Shown in pieces: positions 34,384 to 46,999 of a DNA stretch of 64,000 nt. Origin of the DNA: Odontesthes bonariensis (Eukaryota > Chordata > Actinopteri > Atheriniformes > Atherinopsidae); assembly GCF_027942865.1 (NCBI RefSeq), contig NC_134529.1:19024467-19088466 (forward strand), in the 5' to 3' direction. The notes below the pieces were generated by a model that saw nothing but the letters and a program-made list of their open reading frames with translations, was not told the DNA's origin and did no database searches. The translations under genes were made by a program, and so were the position numbers. How positions within the stretch are numbered: position 1 is the first letter of the stretch; each line of letters opens with the position of its first letter.

Positions 34384-37300
34384 TTAGCGACCCATGGTTG
34401 GCATGGTAACAGCCGGGCTCCTTACAGTGGCATCCTCAGCCTTCCACTGTGATGTCACAGTTTTGATCTGAGTGAAGAACTGAATGCCCTGGTGGTGAAG
34501 AGAGGAAAGATTCAATTGTCAAAGTCTATTGAACTTTAAAAAATGTTCTTTTACATCCTAATGATCAGTGTCATAAGACACGCTACTTCTTGTATTTACC
34601 TGCTTTCCATAGAAGTTGGTATCTCCTCTGAATGAACCTCTGGAGCCAGTAAAGGAGAACATGGGGAGGGGCACAGGGATAGGTACATTCACGCCAATCT
34701 GCACAAATGTAAAAAAATATGCCACGGATCAGAGGATAACTTGAATAATTTAGTTGACTTCACCTCAGTTGTATCCAAGATACATGTTCAAGGCTAAAAA
34801 TTTCTAAAACTACGGATGCTTTCTTAATAAGTTCAAACAGCAGCACAGAAGATCCTGACAATGCAATGACCACAGTTATCAAGGTGGACACCCAAAAATT
34901 TGAGTCATTACTTCAGCACCAGAGCGAATGGTACCTAATTTGCCTCATTTCTGAGTTGGGTTATGGAACAGCAACAAACTTACTATGGTACAGTGAAGCT
35001 GACCTTTAAGCTTTTGTATATAAAAGGAAATCCCTTCATATTTTCATCCCATTAGACATACGTGTGAAATTGAATCATAATTAGTGACTTGTGGCCAAAA
35101 GCAACTTTTATTAAAAGGTGGAGAGGGTGATCCTGGACCCTCACCACCTAAATCTAATGATCGTGACAGACCTAAAGAAATGTTATTCGTATGTTTGTTA
35201 TGCCTTAATAAAAGAAAGAAAGAAAGAAAAATGATCACATATAAAAAGTCCTTTAGTCTATGAATTGGCTCTTGCCGTTTTATTGCCCAAGTACTGCCGT
35301 TCTCCATCCCTTCTTGGTACTGGCAAGTCTTATCTGTGACAGTTTCAGGTTAGCGAGGTACCACGGGATTTGAGTCAAATAGATGTTCCCACCTCGCATG
35401 TTTCTTCCTTCTGAAACAACACATCCCACTCAAAACTGTTACAGTCTCACACAGGCGACTCACTGAGAGCTAAAAATCTCACGGACGGTGGCAACTTTAC
35501 TTCCACGTTTAAGCTATGCCTTGACAGAAAATAAAAGCCCCACCAACCCCAAACTCAGTCCTGACTTTTCCCCATCCACCTACGTAAACACCTCTCACCT
35601 GGCCTACATCCACCTCGTGCGTGTATTTGCGTGCTGTGGCTCCGTTGGTGGTAAAGATTGCTGTGCCGTTGCCATACGGGTTGTTGTTGATTAGAGAGAT
35701 GGCATCATCGAGAGTGTCGGCCTCCATGACGACGAGCACTGGCCCGAAGATCTCCTCTCTGTAGCATTTCATGTCAGACTGCAAACAACAGAAAGCTGAT
35801 AAGACCAGAGTTTTCTTCAGAAAAAACAAACAAAATGGACAACTCAAACTCCACGAGGCGTTATTAAGAGGTGACATGGCACTGGTGAGTCCATGTTGGA
35901 TAAGATATTGGGAGGAGGGGGGAGGAAAAAAAAAGGGCTTTAGATATATTTCATAACACTTAGAGAAAAATTCTATTTAAAGAAGTACCAAGTCTGACAC
36001 CCAACACTTGGTGGGTGGGGGAGGATGTCACTGAGAGGACTGCGTGTTATTTAGGTGGTTTTATTTGTCTGCAGTGTAAAGATTTGAATTAGAACGAGCT
36101 TTAAAAATAAAAAGACACTGGACTTTTAACTCCATTTACAAATAAGTTCTGCAGACCATTGTTTCTATGCCTTTTTCTGAGCCTCCTAGTGGGACTTGCT
36201 TAGGAAGAAAATGATCCGTTTCTTCCATCAAGAGATTTTCACATTTGAAAAAGAGGCAGCCTGTATCTCACTCTTTATCTCAGCCAAATTCAAATGATCA
36301 GCTCACCGTAATATTGCCTAAAATGGTGGGTCCTACAAAGTTTCCATTTTCATATCCTTTGACATTAACATTTCTCCCATCCAGCAGCAGCTTGGCACCC
36401 TCCTCCACGCCGCTCTGGATCAAGAACTCCACCCTGTCCTTGGCTTCCGGAGAGATCAGGGGACCCACATCTGCCCCAGGCTGATCGCCTAAAGCACAAA
36501 ATTGAATCCTTTTGAAAAAGGGCAATATCCTGCGGCAATTTTATTGTATTTAAATGCTTATGAACTGACACCAATTTAGAATGGTTTGGGAAAAAAAAAA
36601 AAAAAAAAAAAAAGTGCTTATTCGTGTTGATGCAGGTACCTGCATTTACACGCAGTGATTTGGAGAGTTCCACCAGCTCCGGGAGCCATTCACGAGACTC
36701 CCCAACAAAAATAGCTGTGGAGAGAGCCATGCAGCGCTGGCCGGCTGCCCCAAAGGCAGCACCCACCAGTTGGTTGAGGGTATTTTCTTTGTTGGCATCA
36801 GGCATCACCACACCATGGTTCTTGGCACCCTAAATGCAAAAATGTAGGACGCAAGATAATTTTTAACATGTGGGTTAAAAAAAAAAAAAAAAAGTTCCCT
36901 CATGGCAGCGCAGTGCATTTAGTCTCTTTAACTGAAAACTGTGAGTACCATGTTGGACTGCACTCTCTTGCCATTCTTGGAACCTCGCTCATAGATGTAC
37001 TCTCCCGCCTGGTTGGATCCCACAAAGCTGATGGCTTTGATGGCTGGATGGTCACAGATAAAGTTCACCGCTACACATGGAAACAAGAACAAAATAAATA
37101 AATAACAGTAAATCCTGTTTTTTTTTTTCCATCTGCACCTTAGCCGTAAGGCACAATGTATGAGCACTGATACAGAGACTCAAATCCTCCTGCTTCAAAC
37201 AGATATAGGTCACACATATTATGGAAATTTCCTATTTACATATCACCAGAGGGTATAAGATTAGGGTTTCAGCCATCCTTGGACCTCCTCCCGTTGTTTA

Positions 37301-40300
37301 GTACAAACACGTCTTCTGTGCCACTGACTCAACACAGAGTCACACACTCACCTGCATGCTGCCCGTGGATGATGTTGAGGGTACCATCCGGAGCCCCAGC
37401 ATCCTGGAGCAATTTAGCCAAAAGCATGGTGCAGCCTGGGACACGCTCGGAGGGCTTCATCAGGTAAGTGTTGCCACACACCATCCCGACGGGGAACATC
37501 CACATAGGGATCATGGCGGGGAAGTTAAAAGGAGCGATGCCGGCACAAACCCCGATGGGCAGACGGTACGTGTACGTGTCCATGTCCTTTGTAATGGAGG
37601 GCAAGGTTTCCCCAAGCATGAGGGATGTGATGCTGCAGGCGTGCTCAACCACCTCTGAGGGGGGGGGAGAATAATTATATGTGAGATACACAATAAACTG
37701 ATCCATGCGTCCATGAAAAGTTTGACTGATATAAAGGGCGGGTGTAAAGTTCATTGGTCCTTTCAGGTTTAGCATGTTTTGTTATGTTCAGCTAACAACT
37801 TGTTCAGCTAAAATCCAAAGATTTCCTGTTACACGGGCCAGTCACTGTTTAATTGCAGATAACTTTAAAGCTACTGAAATAAAAATAAAAATTAAAAAAA
37901 AAAAATCCTTCAGACAATTGACAGTCGTGATTACACAACAAAAATAGATTAAAAATCCTCCTGTGCCAAAAATCTTGCCCCCTGCCCGCAGATTCTGCAC
38001 ATTCAGACGCAGTTATCTGCTTAATGAGATTTGCACGTGGCTTTATTGTATTCATTAGACACAATTAAAGCTCACACCTGTCTGTATATGGTCTCACAGT
38101 TGACGGTGTATGTCAGATTAAAAAGCAAAATCGAGATAATTGCTGGCAGACCTGTGAGACAGGATTGTGCTCCGTCACAGATCTGAGAAAGGATAAAAGA
38201 GAATGTCTGCAGCATTTTAAGCGTCTGAACAGCAACTTCATTCCCAGACCGACTTTAGGCCGCCATGGATGTTTTTGGGAAATGATACATATTAAAAGGA
38301 AGGCTCTGAATCAAACTTTTAATCTTTTAAAAATGTACAAAAACCCTCCGAAATGTTTCGTCTTTTGCTTCGTCATTGGTGAGAACCGCGTGCCAGTTAA
38401 AGCGGTACAATGTAACTTCTCAAAAAGCCAGAACTGGAGCTCCCCCTACAGGCTTGGACGGATAGGACACTGTCGTAAATACAACACCCTTTCACTTTCA
38501 CATTTGTTGACGAACCGGCGAGGAGTCAGAAGGTGCAAGCTATGTCGACTGAGAAGGTAAGAGTAATCAAATGTTTTACGGTGCGTTCACACCAAACGCA
38601 ATGCGAATATTCGCACCGCCTTCATCGCGCGATCGTTGCCGCAGGTGTAAATTAAATTCCATCGCCTCAAACGCCTCTTTGACATCTCCGGAGGCGCAGT
38701 CAGCTCGGAGAATTTCACCGCCTTCTCCAGGAGTTGCGTCTGGATGACGGCCGCTTCCAGCGGTATTTCAGGCTCACCAGGACCCAGCCTGACGACCGGC
38801 TCGGGAGGACCGGCGCCGCGATCTCTCGGCAGGACACCATGCCACAGACGCCCCGCAGCTGAAACGGAGCCGCGGCCCAGCTGCGGAGCGCCTGCAGCCG
38901 GCGTCCCGCCGAGAGATCACGGCACCGATCCTCCCGAGCAGGCCACCAAACTGGGTCCTGGTGGGCCCGAAACACCGCTGGAAGCGGCCGCCACGGGAGG
39001 ATCGGTGCCGTGATCTCTCGGCGGGACGCCGGCTGCAGGCGCTCCGCAGCTGGGCCGCGGCTCCGTTTCAGCTGCGGGGCGCCTGTGGCATGGTGTCCTG
39101 CCGAGAGACACAGTTATAACAAACTAGCGAGTCACTTTCCGAACACAGTGAAACATCAAGCAAGTACAACACAGCACAAAGCATGGCAGCAAATAAGCTA
39201 CTTACTAATCCAGCAGAAAGGTGGCTAGCTCTGAATCGAACTTGTATCCAAATGTTGCTTTCAGCTCTCGCCAACGAGTAAAAGCTGTTCCGAGAGGAAC
39301 TCTAGTCCGGTCTCTTGCTTTATCGGCCTCTCTCTTTCTCTTCCTTGCTTCATCAGTCAATGTGTTCTTCAGTTTCTTCGGTGCCTCTGCCATGATGATC
39401 GTACTGACAATGTTGCGCTAGCTTAGCCTTATACCTGGGAGCGTGAGAGGGGTCTGTGGTAGGAGTGCCAGAAAGCAAGTCGAAGTACTTCCGCTCAGCT
39501 ACCGGGCCGCCACCGGGCCGCTCCAGCAAAGTTACATAGCGCAGTTTTTCCAACTCAGACCCCCGAGGGGCATAGGAGACAGGTCAATCGTAATATTAAA
39601 ACTCATTCTAGCCGCACAATTTTTTTCAAGCTGTTATTTTAAGGTAGAATTGTTACATAGTGTTGCTTTAATGAGAAAATAATTAAGACGAGTCAGACAT
39701 AATATAAGGGAAACAGGACACAGTATCAACTGCCCTTCTTTAATCAATAAAGACTTATTGTCTCCATCAAAATGCTTTCAGAAGTTTGAATTACAACCTC
39801 TTAAATTAGAGACAAGCCCTGCCAGTTCTATTTCTATACCGTTAATGCAAAAAACTTCAAGCTGCTTCATACAGCAGGAGATCTCCACTGCTGGCAGCAC
39901 ACCTGTAAATGGAGCCTGTCTTTCAGCTGATAATAGGAGAGTTGGCATGCCAGAATAATTTGAGCACCCAATAACTGGGATGTGTACCAAGTGGCAAAAA
40001 TAAATAAAATGCAGTTCTTTGGTCTCCAAAAAATTATGCTCAAATATTCACAAGTGCAAATAGCTCTCTTAATTTCTCAACATGTTTGTTGTTTATGTAA
40101 GGCTGCCAAAGCGAATAAGTGCAACTCAGTAAGGGGAAAATCACTTAATTACTTCTATACAAAATGCAGCACAAAGCAGAGCCGACAGAGTGTTTTAGAA
40201 TGGGCAGAAAAAGAAAGTGAGAGTCAAATTTTAGCATCGAGACTGGAAATGGTAATGCTGCAGAAATACCGCTACCTGAACTTTTGAGTTTATATTTGTT

Positions 40301-43300
40301 TGTCTAAAATTACTACCAACTTAAATCTCCAACAGAATGCAACCCTGTCTCTTTGTTTGTGTCTGAAAAATATGTCATTCACTGAGCCGTTCAGATATGC
40401 ACGGCAATGTTTCGTACCAGTACCAGCTCAGCTCAGCTCAGCTCAGAGTGGAATAATCTAAGCACGTCATCTTTTAGTCCACTTCAAATCCTACAGCAGG
40501 GCTATTCAATTACAAATTCAGTTGGGCCAGATTTTAAAACCGAGACCTTAAGCTGGGCCGGACATTTTCAGCGGTCAGTAAGGAGGAGGTAATGACAAAT
40601 TTCAAACCAACACAAATATAATGAAATAACATGTGAGGTTTATTCATCATTTCCCCTCTTCGTATTTTTGTAAAACACAGCCACTTCAAAAAGTGCATAA
40701 AAACACATTTCAAAACTTTTAAATGAACTGAGGTAGTCGCAATACTCTCACTCCTGAAATAACCCAGGCATTAAAACAAAAAGTGCACATCAATGGTGAT
40801 GAAATAGTTTTCCCTTTTGAAATGAAATAAACATATCTGACATAAGAACATCAAAAAGTGCATTAAAAACTTGCCTGAGGTAACAGCAATGCTATTTTTC
40901 ACTTTAAAATACTAAAAAAAATATTTCTGTCACAAAATATTGTCTCCCTTTTGAAATTAAATCAAAGTAACATTCTGGTCATATCTGACCGTATGCACAT
41001 TACAAGGTGCGTTTAAGTGAATAAAAAAGAACCGTGTGGAATTGGCGTTTGGAGTTGGTGGTAAAATAAAACAGTATTTGTCTGCCCAGGCAGGGTTAAA
41101 ACGACAGTTTTTAATCGTACATTTTTCGTTTGAGGGTTGAGAAAGACACTTTTTCAGTTGGAGTTGAGTTGCTAACATGGTTCTATCAGTAACTTTCAGA
41201 ACAACGCGCTGCTTTGTGGGTTGGTTGTGTGTTGCTAGGCTACGTGGAGTGTTGCATTCACTCTCTGATCTACTGTAGGAATTTTGCACTCATTTTCGCG
41301 AACTGTGTTTTTCATGGTTTTTCTCTGCTTTTTTGGCTGAACCACAAGTTGGGCCACTCAGGTATTGCTTCTGGGCCGCATGTGGCCCGCGGGCCGCCAT
41401 TTGAATTGCCATGTCCTACAGCATTTGTTGTACATCAGAAGTTTCAATTTGCTATAAATGGGAAATTCTAATCAGCATTTACATCACTCACTGAAGAAAG
41501 AAATGAGCTAATAATGCTTAATGTGTACCGAAAGGAAATCCAGCCTGTTGTTAAGAGTTTTCTTCACTTTCCCAGTCATAAGTTGTCATTTCCAGGGGCA
41601 GCATGGACAAACGCAACATTACAAAAACCTCAGTAAAACGTTTCCCGTTTAAGCAATCCTCATTAGCCTCTATAAACAAAACACAGAGGAACTGACCAAC
41701 AGTAAAAAGCCCAATTTATCCCGAGCCATTAAGTGACGGAAGAATTGAGGCGTCTTTTCTTGGCTCATCTATTCACTGTCAGCTAACGGCAACATAATTT
41801 CCCCCTCTGCGCTACAACATTTCAACAACCTCGGCGACAGGACTGCTCAAAAGAGTGATTAGCATGAGCTCTTTTCGGCCAAACTGCAGACGGGAGAAAT
41901 CTTGGGGCAGGAGGTAAAAACTGCCAGGTAAGTATTTGGTGTGTGGTAGTCTGAGCTTCGTTTACTGTGTGTATGCTAGAGTGAGCTCTCGGCCTGGATG
42001 TCCTGTCACACTTGAGTCCAAATTTGGGTTTTCAATAGAGCACACAGCTTTACGACTGACCTAAAAAGACACTGAATAGTAAGTTGGAATGGAGTGGCTT
42101 ATTCCACCCCATAAAACCTGCTGATTTGATCAAAACTGAGAAGAGGTGGTTGGGAATGGAGCTTTTGTGAGGCAACAGTGTGAACTTTTGACTGAAGAAT
42201 GACACAGATTACAAATTCATTGCAACCTCAGGAAATTGTGTACATTTGTGAAAAAAAACCATCATAAAATGCCTCCTTTAACATTCATGAATAGCAAAGT
42301 AAGCCTCAATATGCCAACACAAACAAATCAGTCCCTTTGCTGATTACTAATTCAATAGTGCAAATCACTTCTGCAAGGTGTGTCTGGTTACACACAAATA
42401 ATGAACGCCCTCCAGCCACCTAGGTATCAAACTCTCACCCAGGCCTCAGTATAAACAGGGACAGGCTTTCATCAGGAGTTTCAGATATGATAGATAACAG
42501 TTCCAACGGGGGAATTTTAATTTCTGATATCTATCCAGCAGCACTCTAATCGAGCCAGTATATCAAAACCTAATAGCAGCAGTGGAAGTCAAGTCTATGC
42601 ATTACTTACGCAGTCCTCTAAATACATCTCCCTCTGCATCAGCCAGAGTTTTGCCCTGCTCCAAGGTGATGATTTTCGACAGCTCTTTCTGAAATAGTCG
42701 AAGGAGAAGCAGACTGACAGGATCAATTCGGGAATTCAACGATAATTTGCTCTGAGACACACAGGAGTAACCGACAGACTTCCTTACAATGTTATCCTTT
42801 ATGAGCTGCTGGTAGCGAAGGAAGATCTGTTGCCTGCTGAGGATGGAAGTCTCAGACCAGGACTTAAAGGCTCGGGAGCAGGAATCCACAGCTGCCAGCA
42901 TCTCCGTCTGAGTAGCTTTGGGGCAGCGTCCCACCACTTCATTAGTGGCCTGAGGAGAAGGAGACAGTCCAAACAGTGAAGTTGACTTAGAAAAAGGGAA
43001 GTTATTACTTGCATGAACATTATTTAACTGATATTAAACAAGAGAGCATTTGTCCTATGCCCTTCACAGCTTTGCAATCTTAAATGGTGAGATTTTATGC
43101 GATGAGATTTGCATGCTATAAATCACCCATTACTGTCTTGCTGGAGGTCAATATTTAACAAGCTTTACACCAGGCTGAACTTTTAAAGGATATAAAAAAA
43201 AAATGGCAAGCTGTGCACCCCAGACATTTTTCCCTTCACACTTTATAAATCTAGCAATTATAAATTGGCAAATCAAGACTTGTTTACCCAGAAAAGATAC

Positions 43301-45152
43301 AAAACTACACAAGTTGTATTTAGCCAGCTCTTGTTACTCGTGTCAGCCCCTTTGCAAGTTGTTTACAATACTCACAGGATTGTTTATGTCTAGCCATTCA
43401 GATGTGTTGGACTCGACAAACTTGCCATCGATGAACAGCTTTGTGTTGGGCTAGAAAAATCAAAGAAGAATACGTTTAAATCCCGTCCTACCTGTCGACA
43501 TCATTAATAGATTCAGTTTATCAATTATTCATCACAACATGTGCATGGGCTGTCTAGAGCTTTTCAAACCTCATTACTTTGCATGCACGGAGTTGTGTTG
43601 ACACATTTAAACACTGCCTTCAGAAGGCATTTCTAAGCAGACCCTAAATGCTTCTGAACATCTCCACGTCATAACAAATAATTGCCCAATTTCAATTATT
43701 TGAGCTGATTCAGACAGTTTTGCTTAATCTTTTCTGTTCACCTGTTGGATGTTGACTGTTTATTGGCGTTAGAATAAAAGGTTGCAGGTAAAACGTGCTT
43801 TCACTGCGGAACATGACGCAGGGAAAGTTGCTAGACTTCATTTAGAATGGCGTCATGACAAAGTTTGTCCAGCAAAGCTGTTCGGATTCCCATTAACAAG
43901 ACAAAGGTGCAGAGTCAACATGTGTGCTCGCCGTAAGTTGTGTTCAAATCACTGGAAAGCTAAATACAAAATGACCTCGCTCAAACTGAAGTGCGATGGT
44001 TTCGGGTTCAATTCCTAGTTGATATGAAACGTCAATGTAGAAACAGAAATGACACGCTGGCACACCCATAGAGAAGGTAGGGTAAACCCAATAAATTCCA
44101 GAGGGTAGACTGATCCTTCAATAGTGATTGTGGGATGTGTTTTGATGAAGACATTTATTATAAAAAAGAAAAATAATGGGACAGTTTTAAATTAAATGGC
44201 ATTGTCCAAAAATAAACCCTGTACTAGTTGGTCTCTAAAATGTCACGTCATACTTCCATCGCTGTTGCCACATCATTTTCCATACTTTTTCTGCACCGAT
44301 TTGAATGGAGCAAGCTGTTTATCTCAAAGCTCTTCCCTTCCATTATTTGACCAACTGTATTTTGACAGGCATCCATAAGCATCGACTTCCATGGGCTCAT
44401 TTCGGCCTGCACAATAATCAGAAAAAAAATTACTAAATCAGCACGAGCACAGCTGGCAGTTCCCCAGTGTGCAGGTGATCCGAAGGACCTTTAAGAACGT
44501 TACATGTGTCTTTGCTCGATTTAGACTTTGGTGACACATGACGATACGAGGGGGAAACAACAGACAACAACAAACAAAAGCAAAGAAAGAAAGAAAAAGA
44601 CTGCCTTCATGTCTGACTGTGTTGGTGCTTTGTTACCATGGAGCTGTGAGTGACCAATTCTGCATGTATGTCATATGAAATCTGACAACGAGGGACATGA
44701 ACTGACAACAATATAAGGTGGCATTCGTTCACTCTTCCGAGTGAGTTAGAACAGCAGCTGAATGTCAGTGGGGGCTCTTACCACCGAGGAGGAGGAGTAG
44801 CCCATTCGACCCAGCTGAAGGGGGACCTGAAAAAAACAAAACACACCAGAACATTAATGACCTCAAAGTCCTGTACAAGTCACTGCCAGATTCTAACGAA
44901 CGAGTGCCACGTCTGAATCCTCCAGTAACAACTCACTAACGTGGAACTATTCCGTTCAAGACGTCAACATTTTTGCAGAAAGTGGGAGTGAACAGTGTGC
45001 AACGTGTGTGACTTTTGTTAGCCCACAAGCTCGGGTTGTTAGCCGTTTTAAGTTGCATAAGCATGAGGGGGAAAACAAAGGTCCCTGTAGAAATTAGCAC
45101 AAATTTAAATCACCTTCTTGTTCAACACGGACCGGAGGAGAATTGCTGCCAT
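34384..45152 (-). CDS. aldh6a1: Methylmalonate-semialdehyde dehydrogenase (acylating)
   Basis: Mitochondrial CoA-dependent enzyme of valine and thymine breakdown, converting methylmalonate or malonate semialdehyde to propionyl- or acetyl-CoA. Exons in coding order: 45114-45152, 44782-44826, 43376-43450, 42788-42949, 42610-42688, 37352-37654, 36949-37070, 36640-36829, 36307-36488, 35599-35778, 34600-34698 and 34384-34488. Sum 1581 nt, 526 residues, against 535 in human. N-terminal [13 protein letters not shown]... is a plausible matrix-targeting peptide. Conserved marks: [61 protein letters not shown], and GQRCMALS with the catalytic cysteine at residue 308. NMGAKNHGV replaces the ELGGK motif of ordinary ALDHs, as expected for this CoA-dependent class. 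The protein ends [11 protein letters not shown]. Intron 5 is about 5 kb and full of transposons. Confidence 0.97.
38397..39671. mobile_element. Composite transposon block with Harbinger transposase relic
   Basis: In aldh6a1 intron 5. The outer ends TTAAAGCggtacaATGTAAC (38397) and the complement of TTAAAGCaacactATGTAAC (39671) look like diverged terminal inverted repeats. Inside, gtgcgttcacaccaaacgc (38581) is a phrase typical of fish PIF/Harbinger ends. The + strand at 38698-38830 encodes a piece like the N terminus of Harbinger nuclease ([20 protein letters not shown], then FRLTR). On the minus strand, 39205-39393 encodes a 62-residue basic peptide ([16 protein letters not shown]) of a kind common in fish repeats. 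No complete transposase remains. Confidence 0.65.
38822..39108. repeat. Large GC-rich inverted repeat (hairpin)
   Basis: Arms 38822-38936 and 38994-39108 are both 115 nt and align as complements without gaps and with very few mismatches, around a 57-nt spacer. The spacer and inner arm also match, in reverse, the transposase segment starting at about 38746, so the block is a nested inverted duplication of one fragment. Confidence 0.9.
40497..41413. mobile_element. Non-autonomous hAT element with 8-bp target duplication
   Basis: The element starts CAGGGCTATTCAATT and ends with the complement of CATGGCAATTCAAAT. It is flanked on both sides by the same eight bases, TCCTACAG (40489-40496 and 41414-41421), the hallmark of hAT insertion. 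The end region with gggccgcatgtggcccgcgg is typical of a widespread fish hAT-derived repeat. It is 917 bp with no transposase frame and sits in aldh6a1 intron 5. Confidence 0.9.
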
Positions 45153-45718
45153 TATGGTGGGTCAGGTGTTTGTTTTTTTTCCCTGCTGAGGAGCCCTTCA
45201 ACCGACCCACGATACGCTGGAGTGCGAGGAAGTTCAGCTCCAACTGGTTCGAAAGGGCTGCGGGATCCGATGCTGCGCTTTTTATCAGATCTACAATGCC
45301 CTGTCCATGCGGCTAACAATGATACGGACTCATCCAGATACTTTGTTTATCTGTGGAAACGGTGCGTGGTGCCATTGGCTATTTCCATATATATGGGCGG
45401 GACATATATTTCGAACAACCAGTCATATCACGCTATCTCCAGCCGCCCCAAATTACGAGGCGCTGATTTGCTGTTGCGGGAAACGCAAACTGAAGGGATA
45501 TCCGTTGGTTGTTTTGCACCTTAAAATCAGTTTTTGCGAAGTGCGGATTTAATGGTGTCGTCAAGTTGCCTTAAAACGGCTCGACGCTGTAAAGTGAATA
45601 TGTTTATAGAGTTGTGTTGATGTAGATGTGTATCAAAGGGCAAACATTCGCTGAGGGAAATGCTTAATTAAGTGTCAGGTGGGCTAACAGTTTCCATAGA
45701 AACGTGCTTGGAGACAAC
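45153..45718. promoter_or_regulatory. Shared divergent promoter region, aldh6a1 / samd15
   Basis: 566 bases separate the two divergently oriented start codons. The interval contains ATTGG (inverted CCAAT) at 45374-45378 and is richer in CpG than its flanks. An open frame crossing it at 45015-45524 overlaps the aldh6a1 first exon and is not supported as a gene. Confidence 0.55.
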
Positions 45719-46997
<1,279 letters not shown>

Positions 46998-46999
46998 GA

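Noticed and set aside
38744-39111. GC-rich open frames on both strands as a gene
   Set aside because: They fall in the Harbinger-derived palindrome and are frame-shifted pieces of transposase DNA.
43960-44030. Possible tRNA gene or SINE (box B-like ggttcaattcc)
   Set aside because: No box A at the right distance and no cloverleaf could be drawn.
45015-45524. 169-codon open frame on the + strand over the aldh6a1 start
   Set aside because: It runs antisense across aldh6a1 exon 1 and the divergent promoter, has no recognised domain and no coherent splice context.
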